Assembly (NCBI GenBank): GCA_001566295.1 | Contig: KQ964245.1 | Coordinates: forward strand, 1,245,524-1,309,523 | Length of the DNA: 64,000 bases | Direction: 5' to 3' | Origin: Microdochium bolleyi | Lineage: Eukaryota > Ascomycota > Sordariomycetes > Xylariales > Microdochiaceae | Shown here: in pieces, positions 21,395 to 32,980 of the stretch | How positions within the stretch are numbered: the first letter of the stretch is position 1 | Layout: each line of letters begins with the position of its first letter | Translations under genes and position numbers: made by a program | The notes under the pieces: generated by a model | Database searches by the model: none | Told to the model about the DNA's origin: nothing | What the model saw: only the letters and a program-made list of their open reading frames with translations

Positions 21395-24391
21395 ATGGCG
21401 CCCCGGAACGGAAAGAAGGACGAGCTCCATATCCATGAGATCGACCGCACGCCTGAGTACACAGAGTTCATCCAGAAACTTGCAGCCTTCCACGAGAAAC
21501 GCGGCACGTCGTTTGAGCCAGAGCCTCGGCTACCGACAATGCACGGCCATGTGCACGTTGATCTGTTGCAGCTCTACCGCGCAGTCATCGAAAAAGGCGG
21601 CTATGATGAGATCTCAAAGGTGCAAAAGGCTTGGGGCCAGCTCGCCAATGAGCTCGGCATGCACTTCGAGGACAACAAAGGCATGGGTCAGTTGTCGTTC
21701 CAGCTGAAGCAGGATTTCTACCGATATCTGGCAGCATACTGGCTTCAAGACCAGCATGGCCTCGAGCCGCCGCCCAAGGAGATCCTCGAGCAGGTGTCGT
21801 GTGCGAGCAAATATGGACCTGTTCTTACACGCTCTCTCGAGACCTTCAGACACCAAAACCGCGCATCAGAGGAGACACCCACAAAGGAGAAGGACGAGCG
21901 GCCAGCTGAGAACACACCCGTCTCGAGCAATCGAGCCTCAGGACGGCTGCGCGAGGCTCCAGCTCAAAGAGTTCCTTTTCAGCCAGAGACGGGCCCGACC
22001 CGACCACCAAGGCAGGCCTCGTCACAATCGACTCCGGTGCATGGCATGCATTTGACACATCCGCAAAACAACAATCCTCAAGCCCTTCATAATTCCACAA
22101 ATCCATTGCACATTGTGCAGCAGCAGCAACAACAAGCAGCATTGCGTGCTGCTTCGGCCCACTATGTCCCACCAGCGCAGGCAGAGAATGCATCTCGACT
22201 GACAGAAGCGTTCGAGCCACGCATGCCAATCACTGTGCCGTTACGGCCAGTCACAACTCCTGCGACAAACCCAACAGAGTTTGCTAAGCGCAATCACCAT
22301 CTACAACGTCTCAGAGACATCCCTGTGGCATCCAAACCACAAATTCCAGGAGGTATGTTCATGCTTACAGGAATCATCAACAACGGTTTTCTCTCATACT
22401 GACAATGCCTAGTCGGATTCGACGGTCCCAACATCTACACGAGATGCCTTCAAGCGCTCCGGTCCGAGATACCGTCCGAGCAAGCTTTCGCGCTGAACCA
22501 TCTAGTGAAGATATCGTTCGAACGCGGCGATAAGTACAAGTTTGACTCTTTCCAGGGACTCGCAGAAGGACTTATCGACAAAGGACTGGAGATTGGAGCC
22601 CTATTCTACGACGTTCACTGGCAAATCGATTACTCTGGCTGCCCCGATGCGACAGATCTTGGCGTCCTTGACGGATTGAACGGAACCGATGACATACTGG
22701 ATCGTATTGATCGACACACACCAAAGGTGGTTTTGGACCATCTCCAGACAGCCGAATTCAGCGACCACTTCTTGCGGATCACCGAAGCCGTGTTGACCGT
22801 CCGCAATATGGTTATGCTGATTGAAAACGCGTCCTATATGGCGGACGTTTACCCTCTGAGAGATCTTCTGTGCATCATCCTCAATCTGCCAAGCCTGGAG
22901 ATGCTGGTTGAGGTCAAGCATTTCGCACTGGACATTGCGGAGCAGCTGACGCCATTCCTTAAGCTCGAATCCGACAGTCCTCTCTACCGAAGTCTGCTGA
23001 ATCAGCTAGACTCGACGGACCGAGGCATCATCTTGACAGCTCTCCGTGCCATTAGTCGCATCTCCATGAATTCAGACGAGGCCAACAAGCTTCAAGAGGT
23101 CCCACCGATGATCCTCAGGAACATCATGAACTGGTTGTTGCTAAACGACGAAGAGCTAATGGACGCATGCTTGGACTTCTTGTACCAGTACACGGCCATG
23201 GTTGCCAACGTGGACTCGTTACTACGAGCAGTTGACATGGAGCGGGTGGTACCACATCTTGTGCGCTTGCTTGCGCACGGCGCCAAACGCGTCAAAGAAG
23301 ACAGGATCCTTGAACCCGAGAGGAAAGTGCCATCTACCGAAGATGTCATTCCACTGCCGGTTGACCTTCAAGAGAAACTCTCAAACACAGACGAGCCTCA
23401 GCGATGCTTCCAGTGGCTGCAGAGCCTGTTTGAGGAGGACGCCGAGTCTCACATAACTCAGATCGCCATCTGGCAAGCCTACCAAGCCTCATTCGGGGCA
23501 CTCGCCGGCAGTGGACGACACATGCTAAGCGCGGCTGACTTTATCAGGAATGTCAGCCATGTCTTCGCGAACGCGCGAGCTCAAATCATCCGCGGTCCGG
23601 GCGAGGTACAGCGATTCATCATAGAAGGTATCCGTGCCCGCTCAGCGCCGATGGATCCCGACAGGAAGGAGGAGTATCTGCCATGCCGATGGGTCCTCCC
23701 GAGCAACCAGGTCACAGGGCGATGCTCCAGCTTCTTCCTCAACGGTGAGCAGATGTGGCACCACATCCTCAAGGCGCACCTGGGCGTAGTACCGGGAGAG
23801 GGTGGCAAGATCGAGGACAAGGAGGTCAATTGGGTCTGCGGCTGGAAGGGATGCTCTAAATACCCCCGGCCAGCGGCAAAGAAGCTCTCCGAACTCACAC
23901 GCCACATCAAGATCCACGTCCCTTCTTCGCACAAGCGCGCTCTGTCAGAAACGACCGAGTCCGTTGCCAAGCGCCAGCGCAAGTCGTTCATCATCCCAGC
24001 CAAGACCATGTCGCTCAGCTGGGAGCAGACTGTCATCACGCGGGACGAGCGCAACCCCAAGATCGAGCAGGCCGCAGGCATCCCGCTCAGTGCGGTGCTC
24101 GTGCTCCGCAACATCGCGCGCAACGTGGTCAAAACGGACGCGGAGGAGGAGCTTCTCAAGGAGCAAGGGAGCTCCTCGGAGGGCGAGAGCGGCGGCTGGA
24201 ATGAAAAGCTCTTCCGGCCCGTCCTGCCGCGGCTGTTCGAGGTCATGACTGAGAACAAGGCAATGGTAAGTCATCCCCGTCACTGCGCGCTCTAGTAGTG
24301 AAACATTACTGACCAAGGTATCGCTCTGCAGGCCACATATATCACTTCATTGCTACAACTAGTACAGGAAGATTACAGTGTTTCTGATTAG
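21395..24391 (+). CDS. rsc9: RSC chromatin-remodelling complex subunit Rsc9 (ARID protein)
   Basis: Three exons, 21395-22352, 22413-24265 and 24332-24391, give 956 residues. Introns are 60 nt (GTATGT...CCTAG) and 66 nt (GTAAGT...TGCAG). Residues about 18-120 form an ARID/BRIGHT domain (YTEFIQKLAAFHEKRGT, VDLLQLYRAVIEKGGYDEI, KAWGQLANELG). A Gln/Pro-rich linker is followed by an armadillo-like helical region (VGFDGPNIYTRCLQALRS onward, LLALNDEE-type helices). About residues 740-820 carry a C2H2-like segment (CRWVLPSN..GRCSSFF...WHHILKAHLG...WVCGWKGCSKYP...LTRHIKIH). The last exon encodes only 19 residues (ATYITSLLQLVQEDYSVSD). Rsc9 belongs to the SWI/SNF-family RSC complex and acts in the nucleus on nucleosome positioning and stress-responsive transcription. 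Convergent with SCP160. Confidence 0.92.
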
Positions 24392-25158
24392 AACAAATTT
24401 TGGCGCTTGGGGAGGGGGCTTGCTGTGGGTTGTCTGGGACGTTTGGACGGAGGCTTTGCGCTCCCGAGGACATGCCGTCCGTGCAGGTCTCGGCTTTGTA
24501 TTGGTTGAGCAAGCGAAGGAGAAAGCAGGGAAGGTGGCAGTGCGCGAAGTGACAATGGACGCAGGGACGATACGCGCCAATTTACCGTGTACGAAGGAAT
24601 ACCCATTTTGCGGCGTTTATGGAAGGCGGGCGAACCGGGAGGGACGGCAGCAAAGCTCTTGACACAGCAGGAAAAAGCATATTGTGAAAGCCGTCCGTAC
24701 TGTACCTGTCCGTCGATGCTGTTCATCGCTGCACCCAGCAGCCCAACATGTGACGAGCGCGGGGATAAATCAGCAGCTTTGGGTTCACGAGAACCCAATC
24801 CTGTAAAGACACGAAAACGGGCAATATACCATTGCTCTGGGAAGCAGATTCTTCTCACAGTCACTGTCAGTTTTCATGTCACGAGAGTCCTTGGTACGGA
24901 GGCGCTGGGCCACTGAGGTGTCGTTGGAGCACATGATGCCTTCTCCTGGATTTCTTTTGCTAAACTTGCTACAATCGATTTTGGTATTACGTAATTTTCT
25001 TTTCATACACTTAGCATGTATCATCATCAGACATGTCTGTAGGACTTGCCCACATACTGTAGCGACATGCCGTGTGGAAATCACCAGTCGTCGGCATTGG
25101 TGCCGTATCCACCATCCTCTGTGACGTGCCATGTTTGCTGCTGCTGCTGGCGGGGCAC
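24392..25158. other. convergent 3'-3' intergenic region, RSC9/SCP160
   Basis: 767 bases between two converging stop codons. Only short frames with no recognisable features. AT-rich around 24960-25020, which would suit 3' ends and polyadenylation. No RNA gene seen. Confidence 0.5.
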
Positions 25159-28100
25159 CTAGTCCCGTCTAGAAGCGAGGCCCTCGCGGACCGCCTCGAG
25201 GATGAGGACCTTGGCCTTCTCGCAGCCCTCCTTGGAGCCGGTGATCTCGATGGCGTCCTCCTCGGAGGCGCGGGGCACCTGGATCTTGCAGCCAGACTGC
25301 TTGCGAATAGAGTTAACCTTGGAACCGCCCTGGCCGATGACGTAGCGGTACGTCGACGGGTCTGCGAGCACGAGGTAGCCCGTGGCGTTGCTCTTCTGGG
25401 CCTGCTCGAGCGCGGACGCGATGAGCTTCTTGGCCTTCTCGAGGTTCTCTGGGTTGCCCTTGAGTACCCAGGGGATGTCCCCCTCCTCGGTCGAGATGCT
25501 CTCAACGACATTCCAAGAGTGGACGTCACCGGCCGACTCGGCATCGTCGGTGATCAGAGGCAACGCACCGCTGGTGGCAGGACCGGACGCCTGAGGCTTG
25601 GCGGGGAGGGCTTCGCCGGCGTGGTCAACAGTCACCTTGTGGTCATTGCGCAGTCTGCGGAAGAACTGCCCATTCTCGGCGATCGAGTGGTGGTACTTGC
25701 GAGGAATCTGGACTGTCTCGCCTGCCTGCTCCTTGATGAGAGAAGCGATGTGCTCCTTGGCCTTTTCGACATCGGCAGGGAGACCAGCAACCTTGACGCC
25801 AGTCTGGTCGCTGCCCTGGCGGGGAACATCGATCGAGACATTGAACTTAGACTCAAGCTGGCGCTTGGTCTCACCACCACGACCAATGAGAGACCTGTGC
25901 TTCTCCGTCGGGACCTCGAGAACCTCGGTGACCTGACTCTCGCGCTCAGCGACATGAGCCTCGATGGCTGCAACGATCTTCTCAACGACATCTTTGCGGC
26001 CCTCAATCTTGATCCCGTTTCCGTCCGCGTCCTGCTTGGGGAACTGGATCGTGCGAGCCTGCAGCCTGCGGTCATCAGGGCCGCCAGCCTTGACGACGAT
26101 GTCATGGAGTGTAGAACCTGTAGCATGGCAGATATCAGCTGAGCGTCCTCGCAGCGTAATGAATTGTCTTGAGATGAGGGGTATAACACTTACCGCTAGG
26201 TCCAATGAGGTTCCTGTGCCACTTCCTGTCAACCTCAATGGTGCGGACGACGGTGTCTTCGAAGATGGCCCTCTTGTCCTCAATGATCTTCTTCGCCTTG
26301 GCGACCTGGTCCTTTGTGCCCTTGATCTGGATCTCCACAAGCGCGTTCTCATCCTCGTTGCGCTCATTAGGCACATCGACCTTGGCGCCAGTCTCCTGGC
26401 GGAGCTCGTCCATGGCAGAGCCACCCGAGCCGATAAGGGACGGGAGCTGCTTCTGCTGGACAGTAACGGTCTGTACGTGTGAGGTATCCTTCAGATACGA
26501 GAACAGCTGCCAGATCTCGTCCCGGGCCTCATCGGCACCCTTCTTGCCACCGCGGATGATGACTTCATCAGCGCCCTGCTGGCGGCGAGGCTTGCCAGCA
26601 TCGCTGGCAGCGTCGGCCACCGAATCGTCATCCTTGGGCGCCTTCGCGACCCGCGGGAAATTGATGTGGACCTTGTAACGGTCCTGGAGACGGTGGATCT
26701 GAGAGCCCTGGGCACCAATGAGCTCACGGTGGAACTTGGGGTCGATCTTCAGCACGTGGGCAGTCTCGTCATCCCATCCCTTGGCCAGCTTCAGAATGTG
26801 GGACTTGGCCTTCTCAGCCTTGGCCTTGGGGCCCTTCAGCTCCACCTCGCCGTTCTGGACCTGGATATCGACGTCGAACTCCTCGCGGAGGTCGTTGATG
26901 GCCTTTCCACCCTTGCCAATGAGGTGGTTGGCGAACTTCTGCGGGAAGTCGAACTTCAGAACAAAGCCACGCTCCTTGTCATCCTCGATCTCCTGAGCAA
27001 CGAACTTTCTGGACTTCTCTGCAAGGGCCTGTACACTTGAAGCAGTACCGCGCATGATTACGGTCGTGCCCGAGGCGGAAACACGGACAGGAATGCCGCC
27101 CTGAGCCCTGATGGTCGAGTCTTGCTCCTTCCTGATGTACTTGCGGAGGCGGTCCTGGATCTTACTGGGCACCTCGATGGTCTCCTCCACGACCGACTCC
27201 TGCTTGCTGAGCAGGTCAAGAATGAACTTGCGAGCCTCGTTCAAGCCTTGCTGATAAGTCTTCAGATCCTGCTGAGTCGGGACGTTCTGGGGAACCTGGT
27301 ATTCGCCACTAGATGTGTTCTCGCCCTCGTAGACAAGCAGTGCTGGGTACCCGGCCTCGTGTGCCTCGGGCACCACAAGGAACACGCCGTGCTCTTTCTG
27401 GAGTCTAGGGCCAACATCGGTCCGGAGGTAAGTGTGGAAGAACTTATCAACGGGCACAGTCGAAAGACGCGTAGGAGGATGGCTGTTGAGGATGGAGACC
27501 ATCTCCTTCTGCGACCGGATGAAGTTCTTCGGCTCTCTGGCGAAGATGTCCCAGGGCTTGGCGACACCTTCGGTGTGGGCGGTGTTAATAGAGACATTAT
27601 GGAGCTTCTCGAGTCTCTCAAACTCCTTCCTGCGCTGCAGGTAGCGGGCAATGTCACGAGAGTACGCCGGGGCACTCGATGCGTTCAAGCCGTGGTACTT
27701 GGCCACGTCGAAGGGAGAAGACTTGATTTCCATGGCAAGCTCGTAAGCCTTCTCCAAACCAGCAGTAAGGTCGTCCGCAAGACCAACGACCGTCACAGTA
27801 TCCGCGCTGGCCTCGGAGGGAAGAATGATTGTGCAGTTGGTCTGGGCAAGGAAGTCGTCCGGGCTGACACCACGGCTGCCAATGATGAACTGGTGGCGTC
27901 CGCTGGGGATTTCGATCTGGTCCATCGCTAGCTGGTTCTGCAGCTCGTGCACGCGACGCTCGATCTCGGCACGAGCAGCCTGCACAGCGTTGCGCTCACC
28001 AGCCAGCTGGATCAGGTTCTCCGGATTGCCAGGCTGGAAAGCCAGCCGTTGGCCAGCAACAGGCATCTGGGGAACAGCTTGAGCCCAGGGCTGGTAGGCC

Positions 28101-29146
28101 GGCACGCGGATCTGAACTCCGTGGTTGGCCTCAAGGGACGACACGAAGTCGTTGCTAGGGCCAGCAATGAAGGGGTAAAATTCGCTCGGGACCGACTTGA
28201 GACGGGTAGTGGCGTTGGCAGAACGCTCGCCAGCAATCTTGTTGATCTCGTCGCGGGCAGTAGCGACGGCGAGAGCATTGCCTTCGATAAGGACGTCGAT
28301 CGAGCCGTCCTCGTCATCGTCGCCCTCGTCGACTTTGGGAAGCTGGACACGGGCACCTGACTTTTCCTGGATGGCCTTGATGGTGGACCCCTGCTTGCCG
28401 ATGATGTGGGCGCGTGCGGACGAGGGGATAGTAACCTTGTGGCTAGTCTAGTGGACGTGGTCTGGTCAATCTCGGCTTCTCATCGCAGTTTCACAGCTCA
28501 GGGTTCTGGGACACTCCAGCACACATACCTTTGCACCAATCTGCTGGACCAGGTCGCGGAGAGCCTGCTGGGCCTTGTCCTGGGGACCGGTAGCGTTGAA
28601 CCTGAAGCTTCCGCCGGGGCCGTTGACCATGGTGATATTGGCACGAGACTTGCGGTTGATGTCCTTCACGATGTCGGGAATAGGGCGGCGGAGCTGGGCC
28701 CTGGGCATGATGTGCGAAGCCTCGAGGACGTACGACTCGACACTGCGGCCAGGGATCGAGACGGCCTTGGGACCTGCGGTAGGCGTAGCCATTCCAGAGG
28801 CGGGAGTAGCGGATCGCGGAGTAGCATTAGCGGACCACGAGGCAGCGGAGGGCTTGCCATTGGCACCGCCCCAGATAGGGGTGACATTGGCCTTTGCGCC
28901 GGCAGGGCCGCCGAGCGAGGGGAAAGCATCGTGAGACTGGGTGTCGAGAGAGCTGGCAGGACCAGCTTTCTGCTTGCCAGCGGCCTTGGCGGTCATCGTG
29001 GGAGCCCACGAGGGGGCGGCGGAGCTGTCGCCGGAGACGGAAGGAGCAGGAAGGTCCTCATCGGGGACGTCCTCGACGGTTACCGGCAGGGGGTTTTCGG
29101 CATGCTGCTGCATGAGCCTTTCCGCGGCGGAGAGGTTGTCGGCCAT
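25159..29146 (-). CDS. scp160: multi-KH-domain RNA-binding protein Scp160 (vigilin family)
   Basis: Exons 28529-29146, 26194-28435 and 25159-26117 on the minus strand give 1272 residues (yeast Scp160 has 1222). About 13 KH-type repeats follow a disordered N-terminus. Canonical GxxG loops are visible in eight of them: IIGKQGS, IIGSRGV, LIGKGGK, LIGAQGS, LIGSGGS, LIGPSGS, LIGRGGE and VIGQGGS. The others have degenerate loops, as in the yeast protein. Intron 2 (GTAAGT...CTACAG) splits the codon of the last Gly in LIGPSG. Intron 1 (93 nt, GTATGT) must use the acceptor CACAAG to keep frame (QIGAK-VTIPSSARAH). A TAG acceptor 7 nt upstream would frameshift. Family knowledge: polysome- and ER-associated mRNA binding that affects translation and ploidy control. 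The high G/C third positions suggest strong expression. Confidence 0.95.
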
Positions 29147-30115
29147 GATGATGGTTGATGCAGAATACGGGATACAGTTATCGGTAGAGCTGACAGATAG
29201 AGGGTGGGCGACGGAGACAAGAGCCTAGTGCAAAGTGGTGGGAGATGGTCAGCCGGTGCCTCTATAGCTCTTAACGTGCGGCGGCAGGCATGGCAATGGG
29301 GATTGGGCCGATGCGGTGTGCCATCGGGGCTATTGCGCTTACTGAATGGTGATGTTCGTAAGGAGCTCAGAACATGTTCAACAGCCAGGAAACCGTGGGA
29401 GAGGGTATGAGGAGATGGACAAAAAGGAGGTCTGGGGAGACTTCTTCTTGTCAATGGGGGGAGTTCTGATGCTAGACGAGAGCTCAGAACAGCCGGAGAG
29501 AGGACGGAGGGAATAGAGTTGGAAAGGGTTGAGGTAGGACACACGGAGGAGAGAAGAGGTTCGAGGAATCCGTGGCAGGTTGGCCGCGGAGAGAAGCCGC
29601 CGCCGTCGAGCGAGCGGACCGAACATGGCGCTCCACAAAAATCAATCTGGCTACTTTGAGCTGGAAGTTCGGTGCCCCTAAACTGAGGCAGAGAGCCAAG
29701 GCTGTGGGGGAAGCCTCTCGAGTCCCACAGAAGCCCAGAGGTGCGCAAGCTATGGCGCTGCCTGCCTCCAACCATTCAAAGCTCCGATCCCCGCAACCGT
29801 GAGGCTGCATTGCGACAAGAGCTTCCTCTGTCGGAGCTCCGTCCAGCATGAATTGATGGAGGGCATTCCTTCTCCACACACAAGATTTGGGGTCGGCGCA
29901 ACGGAAAGCTGATTGCGACGTGCATGCTCATATCTCGTCAACAACTTGGGGGAACATTTTGCAGAGTACGGACCCCTTTCCGGGTTTCACTGGCATGTAT
30001 TGCAGCTAGCCCATTGATGAGTCTCGAGCACGGGTAGGAAGATCACCATGGGCCAGCCTGTCTGTAAACCGTGGGAGAAGGGTTAGGACATGTCTATCTG
30101 ATGCATGGTGATACC

Positions 30116-30613
30116 TCAACAGGCCATCACGTGGCAAATTCTGCTCAGGTTGTCCCAGGTCACGACGAGGGATTGGCACGTCTGAACGTCTGATCTTCTG
30201 AAGCTCCAGCCTGGAGGTTGCTGTGAAGCCGGAGATGTATTGGCATCCAAACGAGGACCTTCATGTTGTGAATTAGCCAGAGATAGAGTATCCTGACCGA
30301 CAATACTCTCTACACCGAGACTTTTTTTGCTTTCTTCTTTCTTCCTTTCTTCATTTTGCACGTTGTGGGAGGCTTCAAGCTCTCCAGCAAATCGTCGAAG
30401 GCAGGCACAGCCTTCTTCTACGCCTCTATGCACCCTGAACGCATGGGACAACAGGTGATCCAGAAATCGATATCCGTCAGATCCTAGTACACGCGTCGTC
30501 TGAATGAGCCCTACGCTCTGGTACCGGATATCTGCATGGTTCATCGTGGCGTGCTCTGGTCGTGCGCCATAATAAGTGCCATATTGTTTCGAGCTACCTA
30601 GCTTTGTCGACAT
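30116..30613 (-). CDS. weak candidate: hypothetical 165-residue protein
   Basis: A complete ATG-to-stop frame in an otherwise gene-free region. The translation has a charged segment (NEERKKEESKKSLGVES) and no recognisable domain, signal peptide or membrane span. Nothing but length supports it, and frames of this size arise by chance in DNA of this composition. It is listed only so it can be checked against transcripts. Confidence 0.12.
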   Translation of the reverse strand: MSTKLGSSKQYGTYYGARPEHATMNHADIRYQSVGLIQTTRVLGSDGYRFLDHLLSHAFRVHRGVEEGCACLRRFAGELEASHNVQNEERKKEESKKSLGVESIVGQDTLSLANSQHEGPRLDANTSPASQQPPGWSFRRSDVQTCQSLVVTWDNLSRICHVMAC

Positions 30614-31976
30614 CGGGTATCTCCGTCAGGGGAGATAACGTCAACGCTTTTTCATATCTACTGGGAATGGAGTAGGGTCTGTGACGCTCGAGCCTCTGCA
30701 CGGTGTCTTCCCAACCCCGAACACAAGACGCCATTATTGCCAGATGGGGCAACGGCCATTCCTTGGATGTTCAGACCCTGAGACTCGCGCCGAGCCTGGG
30801 AAAGCGCCCAAGCAGCAGCGCCAGAAACTACACATGGTGACTGATTCGACGGTATTCTCAAGACCTGAAACTTCTCTGCGATCTAGCGTGATCCTCATAG
30901 CGCTCGGTCAATTGTGCCAAAAGTTACGCTCAACAATTGCATGCCGCAGAATTGGGGCCAGTGGGCACTTGCAGGAAGGAGCCAGGCCATGCTGCGTAAA
31001 GGGACGCTTCGAGGGTCATCAACACGGGCCACTCTGAGGCTTGTGTAACTGCTCATGGCCGAAACGGATCGCTTCCGTAGCTCCCGTGCTGTTATCGATC
31101 ATTTCCAAGCTCGATGCATCATGTCCAAGCGTTTTGGCATGCCAGTGTGATTGAAGTCCGCGGGTAAGGACAAGGCTTTCCTCACCACAAGATCCAGCTG
31201 CCGCGCAAGATCATGGTTACTTGAAGCGGTCGATCATGCAAACAACAAAGAGCCTTTCTTCCGCGGTGCATAGCTTGTGGTGCGGTGAAAGGTACACGAT
31301 GCGGTTGCGTCTGTGCTAGATCCTCCATTGGTCTAAGACTCGGCTTCGTGGCCTTGTTTCAGCCAGACCTGATGCGCGGGATCTGTGTTGCGACGTGACA
31401 GGTTCTGGCGACGACTGTTGTTGCTTTTTTGTCGTAGTAAGCAATTGCCGCCGCGAATTAGTCTTCTTGTTAAAGTCGGTTCTGGCGCGGCATCTCAGCA
31501 ATTGTCTCGGAAAGGTTTATGGCCCTTCACACACGATGCCGTGCCCACTTGCCGGGCGACTGCCGAAGTGATTTGAAGCCCGGAACTGACGAGTTGTGAC
31601 CGTGTACTCACATCATGGCTTGCTCCAGCGCCCACCCGATATGCTAACAGCTAGGCGCCCGCAAGAGCCTTGCCCTTGGACGTTGACACGGCGTCCCACT
31701 AGGCTCTTGGTCAATGGGCAATGCCTCACGAGCCGCCATGCGCCCGCGGCAAAGAAATCTCTGGGCAAGGAAGAAGGATAGTTGAAACGTCGTCATCCAC
31801 GAGGTGCAAGGGGTCTGACCCACGGCCCGCCGAGATTGGTAGCCAAACAAGCCGCTGGAGGCCGATGGGCGGTTCCGCGCGCATGGATCTTGGCTGATGG
31901 TGGATGCCGAGAAGTATGTACCCATCTGGCTTGTGATGATGGATAAGATACGGACCCCTGGATTCCTCAAACAAAG

Positions 31977-32009
31977 CAGAAGAAGAAGAAGAAGAAGAAG
32001 AAGAAAAAG
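31977..32009. repeat. GAA/AGA microsatellite
   Basis: About ten tandem AGA units followed by a purine-rich tail (AAAAGGAGGAGAGGAG). Non-coding, in the STE20 upstream region. A homopurine tract of this type can form unusual DNA structure, but no function is evident. Confidence 0.9.
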
Positions 32010-32980
32010 GAGGAGAGGAGCCCAACCGTTGATGAGCTCGACAACTGCCCAGATGAAGCGTCAGATGCAGAGCAAGCGAGGGAGCTGCCGCTGAGCGGAG
32101 ATCCGAGAGATCGGGAAGCGACGTGGAGCCACAGTCCATGCAAGTCAAAGTGCAACCTCGACTTTGGCTTCATTACGGGGGGACCACACCCGCAATCTTG
32201 CAGAGTGGGCAGACCCTGCTGCTGGTGCTCGCTTGGGCGTCTCGATGCCGGCTGCGAGGACGTCATCTTGGACACCCCCATGCCCATGCATCCAGCCTTG
32301 CTCCCAGCAGCCACGGCAGGAGAAAAGCTTGCAGCCAGAGCCGTTCGCCGCTCCAGCCTGCACATGTCCGCAGCAGAGGCATGCAATCTGCAGCGCCAAC
32401 TGATTGCACGACGCACCGGCGGCTCGGGAGTGCAGAGCGCAAGCACATGCAACTTGGAACACGCCAGAGACAGCGTGAGACGGACCCCGAGATTGACATC
32501 GAGCCGCCCTGGGGTCGAGTCTAAACCAACCCGCCGTCGCGATTGGCAAACAACCTTGCGAAGACAAGGCCCATTGTCTCGTCTCGCTCTTGTCTGTCTG
32601 CTTGGAAGCGCATTGACTTGATTGCCATCTGCAGGAGCCCCTCCCGCAGCCCACCCGCGTCTGCGCACCCATCCACCCCCGCCATAGGGATACGACTGCT
32701 GCTGGGGATATCCCGACCGGGACTGAAGTGCCCATCTCTGCAGACAGGACTCGCAAAACAGGTTGTGGGCTGTTCCCTGGCTGGCTCGACCGCGACGGGG
32801 ACCATACTTACTCCCGTCCCCTCCTGTCTGGCTGCTGTCCCCCTTCAAGCTCAAGATCCGGACGTTGCGCTGCTGATCTCTCCTTTCCCTCCCCTTGGTT
32901 TCTTCTTTGATGTCCTTGTCTGCCGTCTCTCGCCGCTGTCCCTTGATCCCCTCGCAGGGAGCTCATCTCGACGGGACCCG

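Larger units (their letters stand above)
29147..32980. other. 3.8-kb divergent intergenic region between SCP160 and STE20
   Basis: Head-to-head promoters with no convincing gene. The last 700 bases before STE20 stay open in the STE20 frame back to about 32543, but the translation looks like a random Ser/Pro/Leu-rich leader and may include an unrecognised leader intron. The SCP160 side (29150-29650) is purine-rich on the plus strand, i.e. CT-rich on the SCP160 sense strand. A GAA microsatellite lies near 31978. One 165-codon ATG frame on the minus strand is listed separately as weak. No tRNA or mobile-element hallmark was seen. Confidence 0.5.

Noticed and set aside
25072..26142. 356-codon frame on the strand opposite SCP160
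   Set aside because: Leu/Asp/Val-rich mirror of a gene with high G/C third positions; the KH repeats on the other strand are unmistakable.
32543..32980. In-frame 146-codon N-terminal extension of STE20
   Set aside because: Translation is low-quality and the ATG at 32981 begins a Ste20-like N-terminus; the CT-rich stretch before it looks like leader.
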